A stretch of 64,000 nucleotides of DNA, taken from positions 851,501 to 915,500 of the forward strand of contig NZ_CP022254.1 in NCBI RefSeq assembly GCF_003119195.2. Reading direction: 5' to 3'. Origin of the DNA: Azospirillum baldaniorum. GTDB taxonomy: Bacteria; Pseudomonadota; Alphaproteobacteria; Azospirillales; Azospirillaceae. The notes below the pieces were generated by a model. That model had not been told where the DNA came from. It made no database searches and saw only the letters and a list, made by a program, of their open reading frames with translations. Below are positions 34,089 through 42,498 of this stretch, one piece after another. Both the position numbers and the translations under genes were made by a program. The stretch's first letter is position 1. Each line of letters starts with the position of its first letter.

Positions 34089-34586
34089 TCACGCGGCCGC
34101 CCCGAACTCCTCCGGAGTCAGAACCAGCACGCCGTCCTCGTCGGCGAAGACGAGATCGCCGGGATTGATGCGGATGCCGGCCAGCGTCACCGGCAGATCC
34201 TTCTGCCCCTCGCCGTTGCGGACGGTCTTGCGCGGGATCGCCGCCAGCGCCTTGATGCCCAGGTCCAGCGTGGCGAGCACCGCGGCGTCGCGGACGCAGC
34301 CGTGGATGACCACGCCCTCCCAGCCGTTCTTCACCGCGTCCTTGGCGATCAGGTCGCCCATCAGGGCGGCGCGCAGGCCGCCGCCGCCGTCCACCACCAG
34401 CACTTTGCCCCGCCCCGGCGTGCCCAGCAGCTCCTTGACGCGGGAATTGTCCTCGAAGCACTTCACGGTCACCGCGGCGCCGCTGAATTTGCAACGCCGG
34501 CCGAAATCGCGGAAGACGGGGTCGGCGACGCGGGCGGTCTTCTCGAACCGGTCGTAGAGGTCGCAGGTGCTGTCGAAGTCGGTCAT
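34089..34586 (-). CDS. rraA: RraA family protein (RNase E regulator / HMG aldolase fold)
   Basis: The 166-residue protein matches RraA in full: TCDLYDRFEKTARVADPVFRDFG, VKCFEDNSRVKELL, and the core VVDGGGGLRAALMGDLIAKDAVKNGWEGVVIHGCVRDAAVLA. In E. coli RraA binds and inhibits RNase E. Relatives with the same fold are 4-hydroxy-4-methyl-2-oxoglutarate/oxaloacetate aldolases, and the Arg-Asp pair in GCVRDA is shared by the aldolases. Both roles remain possible. The ATG at 34586 has GGGGAG upstream, and the frame beyond it has no coding look. It is followed by the kinase gene. Confidence 0.88.
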   Translation of the reverse strand: MTDFDSTCDLYDRFEKTARVADPVFRDFGRRCKFSGAAVTVKCFEDNSRVKELLGTPGRGKVLVVDGGGGLRAALMGDLIAKDAVKNGWEGVVIHGCVRDAAVLATLDLGIKALAAIPRKTVRNGEGQKDLPVTLAGIRINPGDLVFADEDGVLVLTPEEFGAAA

Positions 34587-34644
34587 GCGCTTTCGCTCCC
34601 CTTCTTTAGGCATTGGCGGGAGAATACCCCCAGATCGGCGATGG

Positions 34645-35709
34645 TCAATCCTCCGGGGCGGCGATAGCCCCCGTGCTGGTGCGCTCCAGGATGGCGCTTC
34701 GGCGGAAGCGGTAGAGTTCGGCGGGGCGCCCGCCGGTCTGGCTCTCATACTGGCCGGTCGGCTCCACCAGCCCGCCGGAGATCATCAGGCGGCGGAAATT
34801 CTGCTTGTGCAGCCGCTCGCCGGACAGCGCCTCGACCACCTGCTGAAGCCGGTGCAGGGTGAAGGTCGGGGGCAGCAGCTCGAACACGATGGGGCGGTAT
34901 TTCAGCTTGCCGCGCAGCCGCTCCAGCGCCGTCGCCAGGACGCGGCGGCCGTCGCGGGCCATCGGGCGGCCCAACGCGCGGGGCATCTCCAGCCGCACCG
35001 TCCGTTCCTCCACCCCCGCCCGGCGGGCCAGGTCGTGGTCGCGGAACGCCTCCACCACCAGCCCGGCCTCGTAGAGAAGTTCGTAGCGTTCCAGCACCCG
35101 TTCGGAATCCCATTCCCCGCCGTCCAGGGCGAAGGCCATGCGGGCGCGCTCGCCGCGGCGGGCGCGGGCGGGCTCGTCCGGCGCCGCGGCGACCCAACGG
35201 GCCAGCGCCGGGCGGATCACCGAATCGAGCAGCGCAGGCGGCGAATCGCGCCAGTCCTCCCAGGGGAAGAACTCGTACAGGCCGCGCCATTCCGCGCCGT
35301 CGATGCGCAGCGGCGCCTCGCGCAGCAAGGCCAGATAGCCGACCACCAGCGAGCGCGGGCCGCCGAACAGCTCGTGCGGGTCGCGGTAGCGGTCGCCGAA
35401 GCTGTAAAGCTGCTCGACATAGCGCAGGGTCAGCCCGGCCGCGTCCTCCGCCACCGCGCGCAGGCCGTCCTGAAGCGTGCGGAAGCGCTCGGGATCGAAG
35501 GGGGCGCCCGGCAGGGCGTCGCGGTGGGGCGGCGGCTCGTCGCCGCGGCGGTGCGATTCGGGGATCTCGAAGCCGCTGCGCACGGTCACCACACGCGGCT
35601 CGGCGCCGTTCGCCGGGGACACGCCCACCGAAACGATGGCCGCCGTCAGGCCGATTTGTGTTTCCGAGCCGTTCCGTGTTTCCAAGCCGTTCCGTGTTTC
35701 CCCTGCCAC
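34645..35709 (-). CDS. Nudix-like winged-helix transcriptional regulator (NrtR-like)
   Basis: Residues about 15-230 form a divergent Nudix-like domain (GLTAAIVSVGVSPANGAEPR, then GLRAVAEDAAGLTLRYVEQLYSFGDR) with a degraded Nudix box, suggesting ligand sensing in place of hydrolysis. The C-terminal ~80 residues are a winged helix (FELLPPTFTLHRLQQVVEALSG, LHKQNFRRLMISGGLVEPTGQYESQTGGRPAELYRF), the arrangement of NrtR-type NAD regulators. No NAD biosynthesis gene is adjacent. The start is uncertain: GTG 35709 lies inside an 18-bp repeat that codes the N-terminal six-residue units ETRNGL/ETRNGS. The protein is about 354 residues. Confidence 0.72.
   Translation of the reverse strand: MAGETRNGLETRNGSETQIGLTAAIVSVGVSPANGAEPRVVTVRSGFEIPESHRRGDEPPPHRDALPGAPFDPERFRTLQDGLRAVAEDAAGLTLRYVEQLYSFGDRYRDPHELFGGPRSLVVGYLALLREAPLRIDGAEWRGLYEFFPWEDWRDSPPALLDSVIRPALARWVAAAPDEPARARRGERARMAFALDGGEWDSERVLERYELLYEAGLVVEAFRDHDLARRAGVEERTVRLEMPRALGRPMARDGRRVLATALERLRGKLKYRPIVFELLPPTFTLHRLQQVVEALSGERLHKQNFRRLMISGGLVEPTGQYESQTGGRPAELYRFRRSAILERTSTGAIAAPED
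35659..35702. repeat. 18-bp tandem repeat at the 5' end of the Nudix-wHTH gene
   Basis: Units at 35659-35676 and 35677-35694 (GTGTTTCCRAGCCGTTCC) differ at one base, with 8 bp of a third. On the minus strand they encode six-residue repeats near the predicted N terminus, so copy number changes protein length but not frame. Confidence 0.85.
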
Positions 35710-35939
35710 GCGCCACCCCGTTGCCGATCCGTCGGCGGCAGGATAAGCGGCCCGCCGCGGCAAATCACCGGTCTTTCCGCCGGGTACCCCCGTGAAATCT
35801 CGCCGCAAGCCGGCCCGGCATGACACTTTTGTGACTCCCCACGGGCGCCGGGGATGTTACACCAGCCGCGACGCTGAGGCTCGCACGCGTCCGTGCGGGT
35901 TCCCAGCCCTGCAGGCCGGCGTAAGTTGGAGAACCACGC

Positions 35940-36593
35940 ATGCTGAATTTGTTCCGGGCCCTGATGCCGCGCGAAGAACGGTTTTTCGACCTGTTCGCCG
36001 AGCATGCCCGGACCGTCGCCACGGGCGCCGAGGCGCTGCGGGCGATGATGGCCAGCGGCCAGGACCTGGAGGAGCGGTTCCAGACCATCCGCCGGGTCGA
36101 GAGCGAGGCCGACGCCATCGAGAAGGAGATCCAGCTCGCCGTCCACCGCACCTTCATCGTGCCCTTCGACCGTTCGGACATCCAGGAACTCGGCAAGCGG
36201 ATGGACGACGTGCTCAACCTCATCGAGGAGACCGCGCGTCACCTCGTGGAGGCGGGCTTCACCGACTACACACCGGAAATGCACGCCCAGGCCGATGCCA
36301 TCGTGCGCTGCACCGCCCGGCTGAGCGCGGGCATCCCCCTGCTCCGCGACATCCCCAAACACGTCGAGCAACTCCACGCGATGACCGCCGAGGTCTCGCG
36401 GATCGAGAGCGAAGGCGACCGGCTCCTGCGCGAGGCCAATCACCGGCTGCGCGACGAGAGCGGCGGGCTCGACTCCCCCATCACCCACCGACACGCCCTT
36501 CAACGCGAGATCATCGAGCTGCTGGAACGCGTGCTCGATGCGTGCGAGGACGTGGCCGACACCATCGACGGCATCATCGTCGAACAGGTCTGA
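35940..36593 (+). CDS. DUF47 (PhoU-like) partner of the phosphate transporter
   Basis: A 217-residue all-helical protein of the DUF47/TIGR00153 family. Marks are MLNLFRALMPREERFFDLFAEHA at the N terminus and acidic metal-site stretches (RVESEADAIEKEI, SRIESEGDRLLREAN) as in PhoU. It ends 4 bp before pit, the standard DUF47-Pit pair, and probably gates or regulates Pit from the cytoplasmic face. No clear Pho box was seen in the ~110 bp upstream. Confidence 0.9.
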   Translation: MLNLFRALMPREERFFDLFAEHARTVATGAEALRAMMASGQDLEERFQTIRRVESEADAIEKEIQLAVHRTFIVPFDRSDIQELGKRMDDVLNLIEETARHLVEAGFTDYTPEMHAQADAIVRCTARLSAGIPLLRDIPKHVEQLHAMTAEVSRIESEGDRLLREANHRLRDESGGLDSPITHRHALQREIIELLERVLDACEDVADTIDGIIVEQV

Positions 36594-36597
36594 TCCC

Positions 36598-37605
36598 ATG
36601 GAAGCCGCTACCCTCGCCCTGCCCATCCTCATCGGGCTGATCGGCGTCGCCCTCCTCTTCGATTTCCTCAACGGGCTGCACGACGCGGCCAACTCCATCG
36701 CGACGGTCGTCTCCACCCGCGTGCTGTCGCCGCGGACCGCCGTCGCGATGGCCGCCTTCTTCAATTTCATCGCCTTCCTGTTCTTCGGGCTGCATGTGGC
36801 GACCACCATCGGCACCGGCATCGTCGGGGCGGGGGTGGTTGACCCGCACGTCATTTTCGGCGCGCTGATGGGCGCCATCGTCTGGAACGTCTTCACCTGG
36901 TGGCTGGGCATCCCGTCCAGCTCCTCCCACGCGCTGATCGGCGGCCTCGTCGGGGCCGGCGTGGCGAAGGCCGGGCTGGACGCCGTGGTGGTGTCCGGTC
37001 TGGCGAAGACCGCCGCGGCCATCGTCGTCTCGCCGGTGGTCGGCTTCCTGCTGGCCAGCGTGATGATCGTGGCGGTGTCCTGGATCTTCCGGCGCAGCAC
37101 GCCCTTCGCGGTCGACCGGCTGTTCCGCCACATCCAGATCGGCTCCGCCGCGCTCTACAGCCTGGGACACGGCGGCAACGACGCCCAGAAGACCATGGGC
37201 ATCATCGCCGTCCTGCTCTATTCCCAGGGCCTGTTGGGGGAAACCTTCCACGTGCCCTTCTGGGTGGTCATCACCTGTCAGGCCGCGATGGGGCTGGGCA
37301 CGCTGTTCGGCGGCTGGCGCATCGTCAAGACCATGGGGTCCAAGCTGACCGACCTGAAGCCGGTCCAGGGCTCCTGCGCGGAGACCGGCGGGGCCATCAC
37401 CCTGTTCGTCGCGACGTGGCTCGGCGTGCCGGTCAGCACGACCCACACCATCACCGGGGCCATCATCGGCGTCGGCGCCGCCCGCCGCACCAGCGCGGTG
37501 CGCTGGGGGCTGGCGCAGGGCATCGTCATGGCCTGGGTCATCACTCTGCCGGCGACCGCCGTCGTCGGCGCGCTCTTCTACGAGCTGTCGCTGGCGCTGT
37601 GGTGA
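36598..37605 (+). CDS. Low-affinity inorganic phosphate transporter (Pit family)
   Basis: A 335-residue, roughly ten-helix protein of the PiT family, which moves metal-phosphate complexes. Both duplicated signature sequences are intact: FDFLNGLHDAANSIATVVSTRVLSP near residue 20 and YSLGHGGNDAQKTMGIIAVLL near residue 185. A late repeat reads GVPVSTTHTITGAIIGVGAARR. It starts 4 bp after the DUF47 gene, so translation is probably coupled. Two palindromes and a bidirectional terminator lie downstream, before the tRNA-Gly gene. Confidence 0.92.
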   Translation: MEAATLALPILIGLIGVALLFDFLNGLHDAANSIATVVSTRVLSPRTAVAMAAFFNFIAFLFFGLHVATTIGTGIVGAGVVDPHVIFGALMGAIVWNVFTWWLGIPSSSSHALIGGLVGAGVAKAGLDAVVVSGLAKTAAAIVVSPVVGFLLASVMIVAVSWIFRRSTPFAVDRLFRHIQIGSAALYSLGHGGNDAQKTMGIIAVLLYSQGLLGETFHVPFWVVITCQAAMGLGTLFGGWRIVKTMGSKLTDLKPVQGSCAETGGAITLFVATWLGVPVSTTHTITGAIIGVGAARRTSAVRWGLAQGIVMAWVITLPATAVVGALFYELSLALW

Positions 37606-37610
37606 CAGAC

Positions 37611-37636
37611 CTAAAGCGAACTTCCGTTCGCTTTAG
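37611..37636 (+). terminator. Hairpin after pit
   Basis: CTAAAGCGAAC and GTTCGCTTTAG, a perfect 11-bp stem with loop TTCC, begins 6 bp after the pit stop. It lacks a long U-tract and may stabilise the mRNA end. Confidence 0.5.
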
Positions 37637-37702
37637 ACACATATCGCCTCATTCGCCGGCGGGCTCCGGTCGCATGTGCGACCGGGACCGCCGTCGCGGT
37701 CC

Positions 37703-37724
37703 AAAGCGGATTGCAATCCGCTTT
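37703..37724. repeat. 22-bp perfect palindrome
   Basis: AAAGCGGATTG followed directly by CAATCCGCTTT. It resembles the hairpin at 37611-37636 in its AAAGCG/CGCTTT ends, suggesting a family of AAAGCG palindromes in this genome. Confidence 0.6.
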
Positions 37725-37802
37725 AGCGGGGCCGGCGGGCCGAAAGGCCCGCCACCGGCTTCCACCCCGGCGACCCAGCGCAGCGACACGGCGCAGAACG
37801 CG

Positions 37803-37830
37803 AAAAGGGCGGCCCGAGGCCGCCCTTTTT
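37803..37830. terminator. Bidirectional intrinsic terminator between pit and tRNA-Gly
   Basis: AAAAGGGCGGCC, loop CGA, GGCCGCCCTTTT plus one further T. The A and T runs on opposite flanks make it usable from both sides, ending the minus-strand tRNA transcript and any plus-strand readthrough from pit. Confidence 0.85.
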
Positions 37831-37850
37831 CGTACCATCCGCGCTGAAAA

Positions 37851-37925
37851 TGGAGCGGGCGAAGGGATTCGAACCCTCGACCCCAACCTTGGCAAGGTTG
37901 TGCTCTACCCCTGAGCTACGCCCGC
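37851..37925 (-). tRNA. tRNA-Gly(GCC)
   Basis: The minus strand folds as a complete tRNA: acceptor GCGGGCG pairing with CGCCCGC, D-arm AGCTCAGGGGTAGAGC, anticodon loop TTGCCAA (anticodon GCC), T-arm with GGTTCGAATCC, discriminator T and an encoded CCA (37851-37853). Length 75 nt. It is followed on its strand by the terminator at 37803-37830. No integrase or duplicated 3' end is seen beside it. Confidence 0.97.
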
Positions 37926-38083
37926 GCCGCTCCAGCGGAGGAGCGCCCGTATACGCCCCGGCGGCGGCCAAGGCAAGCCTATTTTTTCACGCGACACCAA
38001 TCCGTGCGTCGAAGGAGCCGCGGCACGGCAGGAATGCAGGCGGGCGGGGCCCGCCGCTTGCGGATTGCGCGATAAAACATACC

Positions 38084-38093
38084 AACATATGTT
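38084..38093. promoter_or_regulatory. AACATATGTT palindrome upstream of the cyclase gene
   Basis: A 10-bp perfect palindrome in an AT-rich patch (ATAAAACATACCAACATATG) about 105 bp before the cyclase ATG. Possible operator or promoter element. No regulator is assigned. Confidence 0.3.
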
Positions 38094-38198
38094 ACGCTGC
38101 CTCGTTCACAACGGAATTACCCAACCGTTGTTTTGAATGTCTGCGCATTCGGGTTTGTTTCCTCTAACATGCCGATGACGCTCCGCAGGGGGGCTTCG

Positions 38199-41022
38199 AT
38201 GGCCGGAACGGATATGGATCTGGGCGAATCGCAACCGATGCCCACGGCGGCGCCTCGGAAGGCGTCCTGCCGGCCCATGCCCGCACCCGACGCCACGCGC
38301 GCCCCGGAATTGGCGGATAGCGGGGCGACCCGGCGCAACAGCGCGGAACGCAAGGTCGTCACCGTCCTGTTCGCCGACATCGTCGAATCCTCCAGCATGG
38401 TGTCGGGCCGCGACCCGGAGGAGGCCGACCAGACCCTTCTCACCATTCTGCAAGTCCTCACCGACTCGGTAGAGCGCTACGGCGGCACGGTGGCCCAGGT
38501 GCTGGGCGACGGCATCATGGCGGTGTTCGGCGCGCCCTCCGCGCAGGAGGACCACGCGTTGCGCGCCTGCCTCGCCGCGCAGGACATCGCCCGCTCGGCC
38601 ATCGATTCGGACGAGTTCAAGATGCGGGTCGGCATCAGCTCCGGCGAGGTGGTGGCCCAGATCATCGAGACGGGCGTCTGGACCGATTACCGCACGGTGG
38701 GCGAGACGGTGCATGTCGCCGCCAAGCTGCAGCAGCGGGCGCACCCCAACAGCGTGCTGCTGAGCCGCGAGACGCTGGACCTCGTGCCCAAGGGCCTGAG
38801 CGTCCGTCCGGCGGGGACGCTGCGCCTGTCCGCCACGGCGGAGCCGGTGACCGCCTTCGCCCTGGAAGCGGCGCGGGCGATGCGGCGCACGGCGATGGAC
38901 CTGCTGTCCGCCGAAGGCACCCTGTTCGTGGGGCGCCAACCGGAACTGGCCATGCTGACCGGCGCGCTGCGGCGGGCCGAGCGGGGCCACGGCGCCTGCG
39001 CCATCCTGATCGGAGAGGCCGGCATCGGCAAGTCCCGGCTGACCGGCGAGCTGATGCGCAGCCCGGAGGCCGCGGCCTTCACCATCGCCATCTGGCCGCA
39101 ATTCCCGATCCGCCGCCTGGGCGACCCCGACGACCTGGAGGCGGCGGCCCGCTGCCTCGCCCTGGCGGTCTGCGGAGCGGCGGACGGCCCTGCGATGGAT
39201 GGCCCCACACCGGATGGCCGCACACGGGATGACCCGACACTGAATGGTCCGGCGGTGGCCCGCCTGACCGCCGCCGCGGCGCGCAACGGCGGCGAACTGG
39301 CCGGCGAAGCGATGCGGGAACTGCTCGGCCAGCCCTCCGTCCATCCGCTGTGGCAGGGGCTCGACCCGGCCCAGAAGGCCGATTTCAGCATCGAAGGGCT
39401 GGTCGCGGCGATCCGCGAGCTGTCGGTGGAGCGCCCGCTGCTGATCCTCGTCGAGGACGCGCACTGGACGCGCGGGCTGACCAACCGCCTGCTGGACGCC
39501 CTTGCCGAAGGGGTGGAGGACGCCCGCGTCTTCGTCCTGGCCACCTCGCGCCCGGATTCGCCGGGCGGCTGGACTGCGCCGGACTCCGTCCATGCCCTCG
39601 CGCTCGAACCGCTGGAGCCCTTGCAGGCCGACGAGTTCCTCGACCACTGGCTGGGCCACAGCCCCTCGCTGGCCGACCTGAAGGCGCGCGTCGCGGCGCA
39701 AAGCCAGGGCGTGCCGCTCTATCTGGAGGAGTCGCTGCGCACGTTGGAGACGACCGGGGCCATCGTCGGCAGTCCGGGCCGCTACAGCCTGGGCAAGGCC
39801 GACGCCCGGATGTCTCTGCCGGCCACGGTGCACGGCCTGCTCGCTTCGCGGATCGACGCGCTGGAGCCCGGACCGCGGCGGGTGCTGATGCATGCGGCGG
39901 TGATCGGCACGTCGGTCGATCTGGGCCTGCTGCGCGCGGTGTCTCCGATCCCCGCCACCGAACTGCCGTCGGCTCTGGCCCGGCTGGAGCAGAGTGGTTT
40001 CTTCGCACGCTCCCGCCTGCTGCCCAACCTGGAACTGACCTTCCGCCACGCGCTGGTCCAGGAGGTCGCCTACGCCACCCTGACCAAGCGGGAGCGCCAA
40101 CCGCTGCACGGGCGCGTTCTGCACGCCCTGCGGCGGCGGTCCGACCGCAACCTGCCGAACCGGGCGGAGCTGATCGCCCATCACGCCTTCTACGCCGAGG
40201 ATTGGCCACTCGCCTGCGCCTACGGCCGCCGGGCCGGCCGCCGGGCGGAGATGCGCTGCAAGCATTTCGACGCCGGACGCTTCTACGAGCAGGCTCTGAA
40301 GGCCCTGGACCATCTGCCGGACACCCGCCGCAACACCCAGCGGCGGATCGACCTGTGGATCGGCATTCCCCTCGTCCTGCTGCCCCAGGGGCGCCAGTTG
40401 GCCGGCGACCCTCTGGAGGAGGCACGGGACATGGCGCTGGGCATCGGCGACCGCATCCGCTACGCCCGCGCGACGTCGCTCAAGGCGTCCTTCCAGTGGG
40501 TCTACGGCGTGCTGGACGGAGCCATCGCGCTCAGCCGCAGCGCCCTCGACCATCTGGGCAACCAGGGGACGATGGAGCTGCGCATCCAGGGGCTGATGCG
40601 GCTGGGCGGCATGCTGGTGGACAAGGGGCATTTTCCGGAAGCGCAGGAGAAGCTGGAGCAGGCGCGCAGCCTGGCGCTGGCCAATGCCCCGCGAGGGCGT
40701 CGTCCCCGCGGCCACGGCACGGCGGCTGGAGGCCATCGCCAAGGCCCTGCCCTATCGCGAGCGCGGCTTTGGCCGGGTGTTCCGCCTCGCCGCCGCCGAG
40801 GGGCTGCCGGAGGAGGAACTCGCCGATCTCCGCAACTGGCTGCCCACCGGACGGTGCGACCAGAAGCGGGAGGATGCGCTGGACCTTCTCCAGACCATGC
40901 GCCGCTGGGCCGCGGGCGGCGGGCGTGCGCCGGAGGCGCGTTTCCATTTCGAGCACACCGCCCTGTGGGACCGCGCCCTGCGGGACGGCGGGCGGTGCCA
41001 GACGGGGAATCCGCTGGACTGA
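38199..41022 (+). CDS. Class III adenylate/guanylate cyclase with AAA and TPR regions, apparently frameshifted near 40,686
   Basis: The start at ATG 38199 has AGGGGGG 7 bases upstream. Residues 50-220 are the cyclase domain, with metal-binding D60 (VTVLFADIVESS) and D104 (GDGIMAVFGAPSAQEDHA). An ATPase domain follows (ILIGEAGIGKSRLTGEL; Walker B LLILVEDAHW), then TPR-like helices. An unusual Asp/Gly/Pro-rich insert (about residue 330) has degenerate repeats. Coding character then jumps by one base at the CCCC run 40686-40689: the plus-one frame continues with good codon use (REGVVPAATARRLEAIAKAL) and stops at 41020-41022. The original frame stays open by chance into the Crp gene. Possible causes are a real indel, phase variation, or a sequencing error. 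Confidence 0.7.
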
Positions 41023-41078
41023 TCGCCCGCCGGGTGCCATCAACGGTTCGACGGCACTCAACCGGGACCGCGAACGCC

Positions 41079-41789
41079 ATGGCCTTACTGAAGGACGTCG
41101 CCGGCATCCTGAGGCGCAACCGAATGTTGGGCGTTCTCGACGACGCCCGGATGCAGGAGCTGGTCGCGCTGGGCCGGGTGTCGCGGTTCAGCGAAAACCA
41201 GACCGTGTTCAGCAAGGGCGATCCCGGGGATTGCCTGTACGCCATCATGAAGGGGCAGATCGCCGTCTCGACCTCATCCGAGGACGGCAAGACGATGCTG
41301 CTCAACATCCTGAACCCCGGTGACGTGCTGGGGGAAATCGCGTTGATCGACGGCAAGGACCGCACCGCCGGGGCCACCGCGCTCCGCCCGGCGGAACTGT
41401 TCCGCATCGACCGCCCTGAATTCATCTCCTTCCTGGAACGGCATCCTTCCTTGTGCATCCGGATGATGGGCGTGCTGTGCGAACGGCTGCGCTGGGTATC
41501 GGAGAACATCGAGGATGCGGTTTTTCACGACGTGCCGCGCCGGCTGGCCCGACGTATCCTGTTGCTCGGCGACACCTATGGGCAGAAGACCCCTGCGGGC
41601 TTGCGGATCAACCAACCCGTGTCACAAGAAGCCCTGGCGGCAATGTTGGGTGTTACCCGCGAGATGGTGAACAAAAGCCTGCGTGCACTGCGCAACTCAG
41701 GCGCTATTACCTATAACAAAGGTTTTATCGTCGTCACCAATCTGTACATGCTGAAGGATATGGCGGGAGAGTCGGGTGACGTGCCGTAA
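41079..41789 (+). CDS. Crp/Fnr-family transcriptional regulator
   Basis: A 236-residue regulator with an N-terminal cyclic-nucleotide-binding domain (SENQTVFSKGDPGDCLYAIMKGQIAV, NPGDVLGEIALIDGKDRTAGATAL, where GEIALIDGKDRTA matches the phosphate-binding cassette of cAMP receptors) and a C-terminal HTH (VSQEALAAMLGVTREMVNKSLRAL). There is no Fnr-type N-terminal Cys cluster. It lies 57 bp downstream of the cyclase gene, so it may read the cyclase product. In the present sequence its frame is continuous with the cyclase frame through a non-coding-like stretch, but ATG 41079 marks where coding quality resumes. Confidence 0.88.
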   Translation: MALLKDVAGILRRNRMLGVLDDARMQELVALGRVSRFSENQTVFSKGDPGDCLYAIMKGQIAVSTSSEDGKTMLLNILNPGDVLGEIALIDGKDRTAGATALRPAELFRIDRPEFISFLERHPSLCIRMMGVLCERLRWVSENIEDAVFHDVPRRLARRILLLGDTYGQKTPAGLRINQPVSQEALAAMLGVTREMVNKSLRALRNSGAITYNKGFIVVTNLYMLKDMAGESGDVP

Positions 41790-41894
41790 GGCCACTCTGC
41801 ACGTCTGGGGAGTTTTATCGTCGCAAATTTTTTCAATCGCGCTATATTGGCTGCGTGACTTAAAACACGGCTGACATTCAAGGAATACAGGGCT

Positions 41895-42281
41895 ATGTCG
41901 GGTCAGGATTCACGGGCGTCCAACGCACCATCGCCGCTGAGCGCCATCCCGCTGGTGGCGCGCACCGTCAAGCTGTTCGGACATCCGACGCAGCTTCGCC
42001 TGGAGCCCTCCTACTGGGAAGCGTTGGACGACATCTGCCACCGGGAAGACCTGACCGTGGATGAGTTGTGCAGCGATCTCAAGGACCGCCTTGATTCTCA
42101 GTCCCGACGGTCGCGCGGGGTTGCCGTGTCGCTGGCCAACGCGGTCCGTGTGTTCATCGTCGGCTACTACCGCAAGGCGGCGACCGAGAAAGGTCACGAC
42201 CGCGCCGGCCATGGCCGCGGCGACCCCTTTGTCAGCACCCCCTTCGACCTGCCTCCCGCCCAGCCGGCCAAGGAAGGCTGA
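41895..42281 (+). CDS. Ribbon-helix-helix domain protein
   Basis: A 128-residue protein with an RHH_4-type domain at about 22-95: VARTVKLFGHPTQLRLEPSYWEALDDICHREDLTVDELCSDLKDRL. The family is common in alphaproteobacteria and probably binds DNA as a dimer, though targets are unknown. The tail is basic then Pro/Ala-rich. A promoter-like AT-rich region with CTATATTGG lies within 60 bp upstream. It stands alone between crp and the MASE3 kinase. Confidence 0.8.
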   Translation: MSGQDSRASNAPSPLSAIPLVARTVKLFGHPTQLRLEPSYWEALDDICHREDLTVDELCSDLKDRLDSQSRRSRGVAVSLANAVRVFIVGYYRKAATEKGHDRAGHGRGDPFVSTPFDLPPAQPAKEG

Positions 42282-42498
42282 TTTCCTGGCGGCATCCCAC
42301 CGAACCGCGCGTGTGCCGACAACGGGACGGTTTCAACCACTCGCCTGTGAGGAATCGCCGCGTCGGATTGAACGACGCAACGTCCGGCTTGCACCGCGAC
42401 GGGATTTGGTGTGTTGATCGGTCCAGCGGCATAGCCATGGTCGGCTGACCGGGCCATCCGTGGGCCGCCCCTCCCGTCCACCGCGGAGCCGACCGTTC

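Noticed and set aside
35827-35939. Pho box upstream of the DUF47/Pit pair
   Set aside because: TGACACTTTTGTGAC is suggestive, but two direct CTGTCAT-like repeats with proper spacing are not present.
37851-37925. tRNA-associated integration site
   Set aside because: No integrase, no duplicated tRNA end and no island-like composition change next to the tRNA.
40684-41022. An independent 112-residue gene after the cyclase
   Set aside because: It has no ribosome-binding site. Its good codon use begins exactly where the cyclase frame loses quality, so a frameshifted continuation is more likely.
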